From the NCBI GenBank assembly GCA_035541195.1, contig DATKNU010000089.1, positions 1-5,389 of the forward strand: 5,389 bases of DNA, written 5' to 3'. The notes under the pieces were generated by a model. The model saw nothing but the letters and a program-made list of their open reading frames with translations, was not told the origin of the DNA and ran no database searches. The translations under genes were made by a program, and so were the position numbers. The stretch's first letter is position 1; each line of letters begins with the position of its first letter. Below, piece after piece: positions 1 through 4,711 of this stretch. The stretch comes from Muellerivita sp035541195 (lineage in GTDB: Bacteria > Oederibacteriota > Muellerivitia > Muellerivitales > Muellerivitaceae).

Positions 1-905
1 CGCTGGCCGGTCAGGGGATGGTCGAAGCTCAGGCGGCCGGCATGCAGGAAATGGCGGGGACCCAGGCCGGCGGCGGAACCTTCGGGGCGCGCCCGCTTGG
101 ATTGACGGACGAATTCGAGGAATTGCCCGTCGCTTCGCCCGTAAAGTTTGTCGTTCACCAGCGGATGCCCCAGGGAAGCCAGGTGGACGCGGATTTGCCC
201 GGTGCGTCCCGTTTGGGGGCGGCAAAGCACCAAGGTGGCGTCTTGGAGGCGCCGGACCACCTCAAAGAGGGTGCGGGCCCCTTGGGCGCCGGGCGCCTCC
301 GCCGGCAATATTTTCCGCCGCAGGCTGATTTGGCTTTCCCCGTCCGGCCCGATGGCGCCCGAAACCTCGAAGCGGTCCTTTTCCACGCGGCCTTGGACGA
401 TGGCCCAATAGTTTTTTTCCACTTGGGCTTTCTCAAATTGGCCCGAAAGGAGCCGGGCCGCGTCCCGGGTTTTGGCCACCACCATGAGGCCGCTGGTTTC
501 CCGGTCCAGGCGGTGCACCAGCCGCGCCTTTCCGCCGAAGCCCCGGGCCTTGAGCGCTTGGCCGACTAGGTGAATGAAGGTGTTTTGGATGAAATTGCCG
601 TCGGCATGGGAAGGCAGGTGGGCGGGTTTTTCCGCCACCAGGAAGGCGTCCTCCTCGTGGAGGATTTGAATGTTCTTGTCCACGGGTGGCTCGGCCAAGA
701 CCACCTCGTAGGCCAGGCGGTCCCCGGCCTTGAGTTTCAGGCCGGGCTCGGCTTTTTGGCCGTTGAGCGTCAAGGCGCCCTCCTGGATCATCCGTTCCCA
801 ATGGTCCCGGGGTTGGTAACGGAAGCGGCCCGCCATGTAGTCCAGCAAGGCTTGCCCGGCCGCGGCGCTTGTAATTTTGGTTTGAAGCGTGGTTTTTTCG
901 CTCAT
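1..905 (-). CDS. RluA-family pseudouridine synthase (3' end beyond window)
   Basis: Probably isomerises specific uridines in rRNA or tRNA to pseudouridine in the cytoplasm. The first 301 residues are visible and the C-terminus runs off the left edge. Residues about 1-70 look like an S4-type RNA-binding region (LTLNGQKAEPGLKLKAGDRL). The catalytic domain starts near 80 (ILHEEDAFLVAEKP) and holds the family signature HRLDRETSGL at 131-140, with the catalytic Asp at 134. The second signature, GRTGQIRVHLASLGHPLVND (233-252), corresponds to the usual GRTHQIRVHLA; here Gly replaces His. The ATG at 905-903 is chosen because the S4-like region begins just after it. The ribosome site upstream is weak (GGGAA), and the leader contains a GC hairpin (minus strand of 921-933). 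The gene diverges from the secreted-protein gene. The family is secure; which uridine it modifies, and whether it is nearer RluA, RluC or RluD, cannot be told. Confidence 0.93.
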   Translation of the reverse strand, partial: MSEKTTLQTKITSAAAGQALLDYMAGRFRYQPRDHWERMIQEGALTLNGQKAEPGLKLKAGDRLAYEVVLAEPPVDKNIQILHEEDAFLVAEKPAHLPSHADGNFIQNTFIHLVGQALKARGFGGKARLVHRLDRETSGLMVVAKTRDAARLLSGQFEKAQVEKNYWAIVQGRVEKDRFEVSGAIGPDGESQISLRRKILPAEAPGAQGARTLFEVVRRLQDATLVLCRPQTGRTGQIRVHLASLGHPLVNDKLYGRSDGQFLEFVRQSKRARPEGSAAGLGPRHFLHAGRLSFDHPLTGQ

Positions 906-945
906 GGTTCCCGTCGGGGCGCCCCGGCGGGGCGGAGGTTTGGCT

Positions 946-952
946 TATAATA
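946..952. promoter_or_regulatory. Symmetric -10 element shared by divergent genes
   Basis: The plus strand reads TATAAT at 946-951, a perfect sigma-70 -10 box. The minus strand of 947-952 reads TATTAT, a five-of-six match. Base 951 would be position -7 on the plus strand, placing +1 at 958, the A of the ATG of the secreted-protein gene. On the minus strand +1 would fall near 940, giving the pseudouridine synthase a leader of about 35 bases. No convincing -35 hexamer is seen in either direction. GGAGGT at 934-939 resembles a ribosome site but lies 18 bases before the ATG, too far for normal use. Confidence 0.55.
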
Positions 953-957
953 CACCC

Positions 958-2043
958 ATGAATCCCCACCGTGTTTTTGGCTTATGCCGGATCTTGCCGG
1001 TCTTTGGGTTCCTGGCGATGTTGGCTTTCCCCGGGGCGGCGGCGCGCGCCCAGATGACGGACCGCTATGTCACCCGGGCGGTCTTTCAGTTGTCGGTGGA
1101 CCAGACCGCGGATTTCTGGTTGAACGGCCACCATCTTTTCACCCAGCCTTATACGGGGCTTGAAGGCGGGCCCCAGACCCGCATGGCCCTGCCCGAAAGC
1201 CTTTGCTACTTCCAACACGACAATACCCTGGCCGTCCGGGTGACCCACGCGAACCACCCCAACATGGGCGTGGCTTACCTTTTGACCTTGGTTTTATCCG
1301 ACGGCAGCCACCAAATTTTCACCAGCTCGGAAACGGACCAGCATAAGGCTTTGTCCCTCTGGGGTTCGCCCGAGCCCTACGGTTGGCAAGAGCCCGGGTT
1401 TGACGACCAGTCCTGGGGCAAGGCCTTTGACGCCGGGCCCGTGCCTTACGCGGCCGTCTTGCCCGATCCGGACGGGGACCAGGTGTCCTTTCTTTCGGCG
1501 GTGGCGCCTTCCGATCGGCCGAAGCAAAAGGGGGAAACCCACTTGTTCCGCATCCAGTTCAGCTTGGATGTGCTGCCCAATCCCCATTGCGCGGGCCCGG
1601 CGCCCACCGCCACGCCTTTTCACTTCATCCAAGAAGGAGGGGCGGGGCCGCTGGCGGCCGCGACGCCTCCGGCGATCGCTTCCCCGGCAAGTGCCGTGAA
1701 CCAAGCCAGGGTGACGGATTCTTGGCAAGCGCCCGCCGCCCCGCCCCTGGAACCGGCGCCGGCGTTGGCGCCTTCGCCGGTCCCCGCGACCCCGGCCCAA
1801 ACTTCCATGAGCTTCTACGTCAGTTTGCTCGACGGCCCCGGGCTTTATCGCTTGGAAGTCGTGGATGGTTCCGGAAGGCACCTGAGGACCTTGCTGGAAG
1901 AAAAGCGAACCGGGTCCGAACAGGTTTGGGTGCAATGGGACGGGAAGGGGGACCAGGGCCAAGCCCTGCCCTCTGGAAACTATTGGTTGCTCTATTCCAA
2001 AGACGGGCAGGTTATCCGTAAAATGGCCTTGTCGGGCGATTAA
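958..2043 (+). CDS. Secreted protein: sugar-binding-like N-domain plus C-terminal FlgD-Ig domain
   Basis: A 361-residue exported protein of unknown function. The ATG at 958 gives a clear Sec signal peptide: basic MNPHRVFGLCR, hydrophobic core about 12-28, probable cleavage after ARA at residue 31. Residues about 37-205 resemble the jelly-roll sugar-binding modules found beside glycoside hydrolases: ADFWLNGHHL (51-60), NTLAVRVTHANHPNMGVAYLL (89-109), and a W-x-EPGFDDQSWGKAF segment (143-157). A Pro/Ala-rich low-complexity linker covers about 212-283. Residues about 286-357 match the FlgD Ig-like fold (YRLEVVDGSGRHLRTL, then WDGKGDQGQALPSGNYW at 327-343), common at the C-termini of secreted proteins in FCB-type bacteria. 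No catalytic motif is evident, so it may be a binding or surface protein. An in-frame reading further upstream (889) would bury the signal peptide and overlap the divergent gene. The E1-like gene follows after 33 bases with no terminator between. Confidence 0.85.
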   Translation: MNPHRVFGLCRILPVFGFLAMLAFPGAAARAQMTDRYVTRAVFQLSVDQTADFWLNGHHLFTQPYTGLEGGPQTRMALPESLCYFQHDNTLAVRVTHANHPNMGVAYLLTLVLSDGSHQIFTSSETDQHKALSLWGSPEPYGWQEPGFDDQSWGKAFDAGPVPYAAVLPDPDGDQVSFLSAVAPSDRPKQKGETHLFRIQFSLDVLPNPHCAGPAPTATPFHFIQEGGAGPLAAATPPAIASPASAVNQARVTDSWQAPAAPPLEPAPALAPSPVPATPAQTSMSFYVSLLDGPGLYRLEVVDGSGRHLRTLLEEKRTGSEQVWVQWDGKGDQGQALPSGNYWLLYSKDGQVIRKMALSGD

Positions 2044-2064
2044 GCGGCGGCGGGAAACTCATTC

Positions 2065-2069
2065 AAGGA
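2065..2069 (+). promoter_or_regulatory. Ribosome-binding site fixing a TTG start
   Basis: AAGGA lies 7 bases before the TTG at 2077. No ATG or GTG lies between the in-frame stop at 2041-2043 and this TTG, and the conserved nucleotide-binding strand starts by residue 9. The TTG is therefore the best-supported start. Confidence 0.7.
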
Positions 2070-2076
2070 CGGGCGG

Positions 2077-2793
2077 TTGATCTTGGAGCTCAAGAACCTC
2101 AAAGTGTTGGTGGTCGGCGTGGGGGGGCTGGGTTGCCCCTCGGCCTGGGCCCTGGCCGGCGCCGGCGTGGGCGAACTGGGCTTGATGGATTATGACCGGG
2201 TGGAACTTTCCAACCTGCACCGGCAAATCCTTTACTCGCCCCGGGAGGTGGGTCGTCCCAAGGTTGAGGCCGCCCGGGAAGCCCTCCTGGCCCGGTTCCC
2301 CCAAACCCGCGTCACGCCCTTGGCCGAGACCATGGACGCCAAGACGTTGGAAAAATACCTGCCCCGCTATGACCTGGTGATCGACGGGCTGGACCGGCTT
2401 GAAAAAAAGTTTTTCCTGAACGATTGGTGCGTCCGGACGGGCAAGCCCTACGTGCACGCCGGGGTGGTGCGTTTTGAGGGGCAGGTCCTGGCGGTGGAGC
2501 CGGGCAAAAGCGCCTGCCTGCGTTGCCTCCTGCCCAAGATCCCGCCGCCCTTCGCCATGCCCACTTGCCGGGAAGCGGGGGTATTGGGGGCCTTCTCGCA
2601 GGCGATCGGATATTTGGCCGCCGAGGAAGCTTTGCGGCTGGCGCGGGGGCGGCCAACCCCGCGCTTATGGAAAGTCGAATTGCCCGGGTTTAAATTCAGG
2701 AGCCTGGTCCCCGAACGGCGGGCGGATTGCGACGCCTGCGGCCGGGGGAAGGTGGCCGAACTCTCCGCGGCGGCTTGCGGCGCGGAAGGCTAA
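2077..2793 (+). CDS. ThiF/MoeB/HesA-family E1-like adenylating enzyme
   Basis: A 238-residue cytoplasmic enzyme of the E1-like superfamily. Relatives use ATP to adenylate the C-terminal Gly of a ubiquitin-like sulfur carrier (ThiS, MoaD and similar) in thiamine, molybdopterin or cysteine synthesis. Seen in order: nucleotide-binding GVGGLG at 14-19; MDYDRVELSNLHRQIL at 37-52, with the Asp, Asn, Arg and Gln that contact ATP in MoeB; GRPKVEAA at 59-66, with the conserved Lys; and VIDGLDR at 101-107, matching the DxxD segment. Two zinc CxxC pairs are present (C147/C150 and C218/C221), plus the PTCREAGVLG segment at 162-171 with the Cys of the MoeB/ThiF crossover loop. The protein is short at the N-terminus, lacking the RYSRHI-type helix of most MoeB proteins. 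No C-terminal rhodanese domain is present. No carrier gene lies nearby, so the partner and pathway are unknown. It is probably co-transcribed with the secreted-protein gene. Confidence 0.9.
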   Translation: MILELKNLKVLVVGVGGLGCPSAWALAGAGVGELGLMDYDRVELSNLHRQILYSPREVGRPKVEAAREALLARFPQTRVTPLAETMDAKTLEKYLPRYDLVIDGLDRLEKKFFLNDWCVRTGKPYVHAGVVRFEGQVLAVEPGKSACLRCLLPKIPPPFAMPTCREAGVLGAFSQAIGYLAAEEALRLARGRPTPRLWKVELPGFKFRSLVPERRADCDACGRGKVAELSAAACGAEG

Positions 2794-2812
2794 AAAATAT
2801 TTTAATTCGGTG

Positions 2813-2841
2813 TTGACATTTTTCCCGGTTGGGAATAAATT
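2813..2841 (+). promoter_or_regulatory. Sigma-70-type promoter for the porin-sbp leader
   Basis: A perfect TTGACA -35 box (2813-2818) is followed after 17 bases by TAAATT (2836-2841), a four-of-six -10 match. Transcription should start near 2848. An A/T-rich run just upstream (about 2791-2807, AAAAAATATTTTAATT) stands out from the GC-rich surroundings and could act as an UP element. The promoter lies directly after the stop of the E1-like gene, so the transport genes have their own transcription unit. Confidence 0.75.
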
Positions 2842-2857
2842 TTCAAAGTCGTAAGCG

Positions 2858-2920
2858 CGGGCTTTAAGTTCCAACTTGCTCCGGCGTGTCCTTGACGGAC
2901 GAACAGCGAGCTAAAGCGGT
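2858..2920 (+). repeat. Leader unit 1 (aptamer-like element)
   Basis: First copy of the tandem element. It holds GGGCTTTA (2859-2866), ACTTGCTCC (2874-2882), a 4-bp hairpin GTCC/GGAC (2888-2891 with 2897-2900), GAACAGC (2901-2907) and the conserved GCTAAAGCGGT (2910-2920). GCTTTA at 2861-2866 is complementary to TAAAGC at 2912-2917 and could close the element. Within it GCTC (2878-2881) can pair with GAGC (2908-2911). AAAGCGGT (2913-2920) can alternatively pair over 8 bp with ACCGCTTT (2956-2963) in the first terminator. Confidence 0.75.
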
Positions 2921-2947
2921 GAAGTACGAGTTAGAGTGATTCCCCTC

Positions 2948-2983
2948 AAACCCGGACCGCTTTTAAAGCGGCCCGGGTTTTTT
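2948..2983 (+). terminator. Intrinsic terminator 1 (attenuator)
   Basis: AAACCCGG (2948-2955) pairs with CCGGGTTT (2973-2980). After one A·C mismatch the stem continues as CCGCTT (2957-2962) with AAGCGG (2966-2971), closing a small loop. The U-tract is TTTTTT at 2978-2983. It lies only about 100 bases after the predicted transcription start and well upstream of the porin, so it must be regulated or leaky. Its 5' arm carries the ACCGCTTT that complements unit 1. Confidence 0.88.
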
Positions 2984-2990
2984 CGTTTCT

Positions 2991-3079
2991 GGATAAAACC
3001 CGGAAAATCGAGCGTTTTATCCCCCGGCAAGCGCCGGGGGCTGTTCCGCCTCCCGGTCGGTTTGGGTGGGGGTCGGAAC
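2991..3079 (+). other. Three successive hairpins between units 1 and 2
   Basis: GGATAAAAC (2991-2999) pairs perfectly with GTTTTATCC (3014-3022). CCCCCGGC (3021-3028) pairs perfectly with GCCGGGGG (3033-3040) around the loop AAGC. GTTCCGCC (3043-3050) plus TCCC pairs with the G-rich run and CGGAAC (3068-3079), with a bulged T at 3073. The first two stems share two bases. None has a downstream U-tract. They may be structural spacers or part of a larger fold; I do not recognise them. Confidence 0.6.
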
Positions 3080-3082
3080 GCC

Positions 3083-3152
3083 GGCGAGGCTTTGTGGACC
3101 TACTTGCCCCGGCCGTGTCCCCGAGGAGGGGGCGAACAGGGAGCTAAAGCGG
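3083..3152 (+). repeat. Leader unit 2 (aptamer-like element)
   Basis: Second copy: GAGGCTTTG (3086-3094), CCTACTTGCCCCGG (3099-3112), a 6-bp hairpin GTCCCC/GGGGGC (3117-3122 with 3128-3133, one G·U), GAACAGG (3134-3140) and GAGCTAAAGCGG (3141-3152). GCTTTG (3089-3094) can pair with TAAAGC (3145-3150), including one G·U. AAAGCGG (3146-3152) is complementary over 7 bp to CCGCTTT (3185-3191) in the second terminator. The core matches unit 1 closely, while the hairpin sequence differs but still pairs. Confidence 0.75.
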
Positions 3153-3175
3153 AAAAAGATTATCGGACAGCCCGG

Positions 3176-3219
3176 AATCCCCAACCGCTTTGGCAAGTGG
3201 TTTGGGATTTTTTGTTTTT
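3176..3219 (+). terminator. Intrinsic terminator 2 (attenuator)
   Basis: AATCCCCAACCGCTT (3176-3190) pairs with AAGTGGTTTGGGATT (3195-3209) over 15 positions, with one C·T mismatch and one G·U, around the loop TGGC. The U-tract is TTTTTT at 3208-3213 followed by TTTTT at 3215-3219. The primary sequence differs from terminator 1, yet CCGCTTT recurs at the 5' arm and loop, where it complements unit 2. Confidence 0.9.
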
Positions 3220-3231
3220 AGACGAGTTTCA

Positions 3232-3312
3232 CGGCGGGATTTATTACCTACTTGCCCCAGCCGGCTGGAAAACCCGACGTCGGGTTTTCCGCGAATCGGG
3301 CGCTAAAGCGGT
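3232..3312 (+). repeat. Leader unit 3 (diverged aptamer-like element)
   Basis: Third copy: GGCGGGATTTA (3233-3243), CCTACTTGCCCC (3247-3258), a perfect 24-base inverted repeat at 3267-3290 in place of the short hairpin, GCGAATCGG (3291-3299) and CGCTAAAGCGGT (3301-3312). It departs from units 1 and 2 by ATTTA for CTTTA/G, GAATCGG for GAACAGG, and a much longer apical stem. AAGCGG (3306-3311) can pair with CCGCTT (3336-3341) downstream, keeping the alternative pairing seen in the other copies. Confidence 0.68.
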
Positions 3313-3368
3313 CTTCGAGAGTTCCATCTCCCGACCCGCTTCCTGGGGGTCGGGAACCGACGAAGACC
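3310..3368 (+). other. Unit 3 downstream hairpin without U-tract
   Basis: GGTCTTCG (3310-3317) pairs perfectly over 8 bp with CGAAGACC (3361-3368). This encloses a second perfect 9-bp stem, TCCCGACCC (3329-3337) with GGGTCGGGA (3347-3355). The outer stem uses the GG of the conserved GCGG, so it competes with pairing of AAGCGG to CCGCTT at 3336-3341. There is no T-run, so it is unlikely to be an intrinsic terminator. It sits 50-110 bases before the porin start and may act on translation or need Rho. Confidence 0.6.
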
Positions 3369-3407
3369 CCGAGCGGCACCCTCCGCGATAAAAAGGGAAT
3401 AATTAAA

Positions 3408-3413
3408 AAGGGG
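3408..3413 (+). promoter_or_regulatory. Porin ribosome-binding site, possibly sequestered
   Basis: AAGGGG lies 7 bases before the ATG at 3421 and only one base before the in-frame TTG at 3415, so it selects the ATG. GGGGT (3410-3414) can pair with ACCCC (3366-3370). Three of those bases also belong to the outer stem 3310-3317/3361-3368. The stem and the SD pairing therefore exclude each other. This suggests, without proving it, translational control by unit 3. Confidence 0.6.
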
Positions 3414-3420
3414 TTTGACG

Positions 3421-4680
3421 ATGAAAAACGGAAAGTTTTTGAAGTGGAGTTTGGCTTTGGCCCTCTTGGCCGGCCCGGCCTGGGCCAAGGCGGCGCTTCC
3501 GGCGGCCGAGCCGACGGTGGCGGCGGATGACGACAGTGCCTTGGCCGACCCAGGCGAGGATACGGACGCGCCTTCGGCCGTCTCGGTGTCGGACCTGGAA
3601 ATCTTGTCCAACAAGATTTCGGACTTGGCCAAGTCGGCCAAGGTGGGCCTCTTGCTGCAAACCCACTATGACAACACGGGCTTCAACCCCCTGTTGCCCA
3701 AGGGTTTCAGCAGCCCCACCAAGGTTTCGGCCGAGACGGGCAAGGCCTACAACGACTTGTTCCTGGGCAAGCGCGCCGAGATCAGCTTTACGGGCGACTT
3801 GGCCGACAAGAAGATCGCCTATAAGGTCCAATATGACCCGCTGGCGACCACCACGGCCAAGGCCGGGGTTTCCAACGGCGAACAGCTGAAGGATTACTGG
3901 GTGAAGGCTTCCTACGTTCCTTTCGCGGACCTGCAGTTCGGCCAGTATAAGTACGCGCAGGCGTTGGAAGGCCGCACGCCCTCGGGCGAGCTGGATTTCG
4001 CCAACACGGCCTTCATCACGACGGCCTTGGAAGGGCGCCGTGACCTGGCCTTCCAGGTGTCGGGCAGCAAGATTCCCGCGGGCCCCCTGGCGGTGGAATA
4101 CGCGGTGGCCTTGGTCCAGGGCGCGGGCCAGAATTCGGGCGCGGACAACAACGACAGCAAGGATTTCGCGGGTCGGGTCGGCGTCACGGTACCCGACACG
4201 AATTGGAACCTGTACCTGGGCGCTTCGGCTTACGCCGGCACCGAGCCCGACGCCGGGGTCACCACGACGACTCCCGCCTCGGTGGTCCATGCCGGATGGG
4301 ACCGCAACAACCTTGGCTTCGAGGGTCGCTTGACGGTCGGCGGCCTGAAACTGCAGGGCGAGTACATCCAGGGCCAATTGGAGCCTGGGAACAACTACAA
4401 CCCCTGGGCGGGTTCGAGCCTGGCCAACGCCAAGCTGTCCAAACCCGAAGGTTGGTACGCGACGGCCAGCTACCGTTACCAGGATTGGCGCTTGGGCGTG
4501 CGGGGGGAATCCTACGATCCGGACAACACCAAGGGCTCGCCCTTCAACAAGAACAGCGACATCCTGACCGTGGGCCTGGATTGGTTCCAGGGCAAGGACA
4601 AGTTCAAGTTGAGCGCCGATTATGAGAAGCACTTCAACCAGTACGACGCCTTCGTGGGCCAGGCCCAGATCAACCTCTAA
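3421..4680 (+). CDS. OprP/OprO-like outer-membrane porin
   Basis: A 419-residue outer-membrane beta-barrel, probably a channel for anions such as sulfate or phosphate. The ATG at 3421 gives a Sec signal peptide (MKNGKFLKW, then a hydrophobic core, cleavage near AWA at 21-23). An acidic spacer (about 35-50) and a short heptad-like helix VSDLEILSNKISDLAKS (56-72) precede the barrel, which starts near KVGLLLQTHYD (74-84). FLGKRAEISFTGDLADKKIAYKVQYDP (114-140) and DYWVKASYVPFADLQFGQYKYAQALEGR (158-185) resemble the phosphate-selective porin O/P family. Alternating strands with aromatic girdles continue to the end. The last residue is Leu (AQINL) rather than the usual Phe. The length fits the family. 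Substrate cannot be read from sequence; sbp directly downstream favours sulfate. Expression is probably controlled by the leader at 2848-3420. Confidence 0.87.
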   Translation: MKNGKFLKWSLALALLAGPAWAKAALPAAEPTVAADDDSALADPGEDTDAPSAVSVSDLEILSNKISDLAKSAKVGLLLQTHYDNTGFNPLLPKGFSSPTKVSAETGKAYNDLFLGKRAEISFTGDLADKKIAYKVQYDPLATTTAKAGVSNGEQLKDYWVKASYVPFADLQFGQYKYAQALEGRTPSGELDFANTAFITTALEGRRDLAFQVSGSKIPAGPLAVEYAVALVQGAGQNSGADNNDSKDFAGRVGVTVPDTNWNLYLGASAYAGTEPDAGVTTTTPASVVHAGWDRNNLGFEGRLTVGGLKLQGEYIQGQLEPGNNYNPWAGSSLANAKLSKPEGWYATASYRYQDWRLGVRGESYDPDNTKGSPFNKNSDILTVGLDWFQGKDKFKLSADYEKHFNQYDAFVGQAQINL

Positions 4681-4695
4681 CCGAACAAAACTAAA

Positions 4696-4711
4696 AGGAG
4701 AAATGAAATGA
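4696..4711 (+). promoter_or_regulatory. sbp ribosome-binding site with overlapping two-codon ORF
   Basis: AGGAG (4696-4700) lies 7 bases before the sbp ATG at 4708. A second ATG at 4703 opens ATG-AAA-TGA, whose stop overlaps the sbp start as ATGA (4708-4711). The spacing of 2 bases to 4703 is poor, so the 4708 start is preferred. The porin-sbp gap (4681-4707) has no terminator or promoter, consistent with one operon. Confidence 0.75.

Larger units (their letters stand above)
2848..3420 (+). promoter_or_regulatory. Long structured 5' leader with three tandem attenuator-like units
   Basis: This stretch holds no credible gene. It is rich in inverted repeats and contains three copies of one element (about 2858-2920, 3083-3152 and 3232-3312). 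Each is followed by a hairpin: intrinsic terminators at 2948-2983 and 3176-3219, and a hairpin without a U-tract at 3329-3355. Polymerase leaving the promoter at 2813-2841 would have to pass two terminators to reach the porin and sbp genes. The layout fits tandem transcription-attenuating riboswitches or protein-dependent attenuators. I checked it from memory against common classes (SAM, SAH, TPP, cobalamin, c-di-GMP, ZTP, glycine, guanidine, preQ1, fluoride, Moco) and found no match. The order of units and the complementary segments are seen directly; switching and ligand are inferred. Confidence 0.75.

Noticed and set aside
233..252. RTGQIR in place of RTHQIR in the pseudouridine synthase as a loss-of-function change
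   Set aside because: The numbering here is a window coordinate pair only for reference; the motif is at residues 234-239 (roughly bases 189-206, minus strand). The catalytic Asp and surrounding motifs are intact, and this position is not the catalytic residue, so it is more likely a subfamily difference than inactivation.
18..950. Plus-strand open frames opposite the pseudouridine synthase (18-569 and 570-950)
   Set aside because: The minus strand carries an uninterrupted reading with the RluA catalytic motif HRLDRETSGL over the same bases. The plus-strand translations show no family features.
1294..1962. A 222-codon minus-strand open frame inside the secreted-protein gene
   Set aside because: Arg/Gly-rich shadow translation. 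The plus strand has a signal peptide and a FlgD-Ig domain in the same interval.
2848..2983. Unit 1 as a known SAM, c-di-GMP, ZTP or cobalamin riboswitch
   Set aside because: The invariant segments I remember for these classes are not present. Short resemblances such as GCTAAAG to the SAM-II tail do not extend to the rest of the consensus. A covariance-model scan would be decisive.
2858..3312. The three repeats as a CRISPR array or DNA operator array
   Set aside because: There are only three copies, unequally spaced (about 233 and 159 bases), with the repeat split by a length-variable hairpin and followed by terminators. Conservation follows RNA pairing rather than a continuous identical repeat.
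2936..3391. A 151-codon plus-strand open frame (GTG start) in the leader
   Set aside because: It spans two strong terminators and two of the three conserved RNA units, has no ribosome site, and its translation shows no recognisable fold. The conserved features are structural, not codon-like.
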